Origin: Elgaria multicarinata webbii
Lineage: Eukaryota; Chordata; Lepidosauria; Squamata; Anguidae
DNA length: 64,000 nucleotides
Reading direction: 5' to 3'
Assembly: GCF_023053635.1 (NCBI RefSeq)
Contig: NC_086176.1
Location: 73,170,536-73,234,535 of the forward strand
The position numbers were made by a program, and so were the translations under genes. The first letter of the stretch is position 1. Every line of letters begins with the position of its first letter. Under the pieces are notes generated by a model that saw nothing but the letters and a program-made list of their open reading frames with translations, was not told the origin of the DNA and searched no databases. Below, one piece after another: positions 62,295 through 64,000 of this stretch.

Positions 62295-64000
62295 GTATTT
62301 AAAAGATTTTATTCTCATTTCACAATAAAATAAAATGTGTCTGTCTTTGCAATACACATGCCATTCAATCAGTGCTGGTTATACACACACATAATTTTAT
62401 TCAAAGTATAAGAAAATAGGCTTTATTTCTCCTTTACAAATTGAGGAAAACCACAGATTTGCATATATTTTGTAATATATACACACACACTTCAAAAATC
62501 CTCCTCCAAGCAAATATTGTACAACTTGCAGTGCTACTGTTTTGATATGATACTACCTTGCACTTTCTCTAACGTACTAAACATAGAAGGGTAATCCCTT
62601 TTCAAATTCCAATAGTAATTCCAGAATTACTTTGATGTCACCATTATTCAAGCCAGCTTCTTGTTATCAATAGAACTACAGATCTCCCCACAGATCTGGT
62701 GCAAATTTACTCTCAAATCCACCCCCTTTTTTAAAGCCTTTGTAAATTAAAATAGTTCAGTGGGGTTCAATCATCCGTTCTAACATCGTCATACCATTCC
62801 ACATTTTTAAAAGGTAACCTATTTTAGGTTTTTCTTTTACAGTAATTTGCTACATGGTGCCATGACTAACTTAAAAAAGATGTCAGACCATTGCTTTGAT
62901 CAAAGAGATGTTGTCATGTGTAAAGATCTGTACTTCTACTACAAACTACAGGTTTAAGTAACACACAGCAATTCTAAGAGGCTTAAGTTCTTGAAGACTA
63001 AGACCTGAGTACGGCAAAGCAAGATTTTTATTGTGTGAAAAACTTTAAACAACTCTTTAAAGAAATACACTTTGTAAACATTTAACAGTATCATGGCAAA
63101 GCATCAACAAGTATTTATTATGCATCTAAGTGAAGTTAGCCTTTGAAATGGAACGGAATACATATCTAAACATTCACACAGGGGGTCTCAATTTGTGAAA
63201 TACACACAAAAATGTACACTGAAATGAGGAAACATTTTAAAGTTCAGAGTGCAATGAAAGATAACATCTTCCAGAAGAGATTTGAGAAATCCATTCTATC
63301 AGGAGGAGGAATGTTCTAATAGAGAACAGAATACACAGTCATATAAATACAAATCAGTTGCAAGGGTCAGCATCCTGTAGCATGGGGCTACTAAGGAAAA
63401 ATTAAGGCCACATTCTTTAGAGTATTATATGTACAATACAAGTCTGATTTCACATATGGCAACATGTGATAGATTATATGTTTAAAAGCAGCACGCTCCA
63501 TTACTGGAACACCATCTCTCTCCCTCTCTCCTAGAAAGATGTTATAAATCTAATGCACGCCTGCATTTAAACTGTAAGAATTTAAAAGTAGATGAACTTA
63601 GTCATATTTAGAGTGCCAATATAAAAAGCTTTATACTTTGAGAGAATACGCACCATTGCTTTGGCTACAGGCAATTTCAAATTGCCTGGATTGTGTTGTG
63701 TACATGTGAATTTTTGCAGAATTGTGCCTAGAAGATGGGAGAATGCTGCACTTTAAAGCCACACTAACACACGCTGGCCCCAAGGCACTTATAAAACAAC
63801 TTTAACGTAGTCACTGCTTAAACATTTGAGACATTTCAAGCTACTATGTGACTTTCAGAGAATTCTTTAAAATCCAGCATGGTGGACAAGCTTCTTTTCC
63901 CTCCAACCTAGTGAATATTCTCCATTCAGAAAGTAGAACAAAATGAAATTAGACCACTGCACAGAATTTTCTAAAATGCCCTGAAGAAAACTCAGTAGTT
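62295..64000 (-). other. Repeat-poor non-coding block, possible 3'UTR of a minus-strand gene (LNPEP?)
   Basis: For 1.7 kb there are no transposon fragments, in sharp contrast to everything before it, and no ORF of note. At 62308-62313 the minus strand has AATAAA with many AT-rich, UTR-like stretches upstream. In mammals the gene next to LIX1 on this side is LNPEP, convergent with LIX1 and having a very long 3'UTR, so this block fits its distal 3'UTR. This is inference from synteny; no coding exon is in the window. Confidence 0.33.

Overview
This is a 64 kb window of vertebrate nuclear DNA, most likely from a squamate reptile (probably a lizard). The grounds are spliced genes with GT-AG introns, abundant CR1 LINE 3' ends, L2-like LINE 3' ends with the 'cccaatagccgaagctctctgggc' type tail, several tRNA-derived SINE families and many short palindromic DNA-transposon derivatives. 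There are no bacterial genes, rRNA or true tRNA genes, and no CRISPR.

Two protein genes can be read exon by exon. LIX1 lies on the + strand, with exons 2-6 between 5840 and 34724; its first coding exon lies upstream of the window. Facing it tail to tail on the - strand, from about 50.0 kb to 38.1 kb, is an apparently intact nine-exon gene. It joins three N-terminal C2H2-type zinc fingers to a complete 2'-5'-oligoadenylate synthetase (OAS) body: the nucleotidyltransferase core with all three catalytic aspartates, then the OAS1-type C-terminal domain. All exon phases agree and give one uninterrupted frame of 468 codons plus stop. This zinc-finger/OAS fusion, at a locus that is not the usual vertebrate OAS locus, is the main discovery candidate.

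Layout: 1-5.8 kb is intergenic or LIX1 intron 1, with CR1, DNA-element and tandem-repeat insertions. 5.84-34.7 kb is LIX1, with a 19 kb second intron full of transposon fossils, a 371-bp near-perfect palindrome at 28.5-28.9 kb and a 62-bp-arm hairpin at 31.3-31.45 kb. 34.7-38.1 kb holds the converging 3' ends. 38.1-50.0 kb is the zinc-finger OAS gene, whose second intron carries two oppositely oriented LINE copies. 50-62.3 kb is gene-free and repeat-rich. 62.3-64 kb is almost free of repeats and may be the 3'UTR of a minus-strand gene. The known mammalian neighbourhood of LIX1 makes LNPEP the first guess, but no coding exon is visible to prove it.

Function: LIX1 is a developmental regulator. 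An OAS makes 2'-5' oligoadenylate from ATP when it binds double-stranded RNA and so activates RNase L. The fusion gene would therefore be a candidate innate nucleic-acid sensor in which the fingers add a second nucleic-acid or protein contact; that role is inference. The two genes share no evident regulation.
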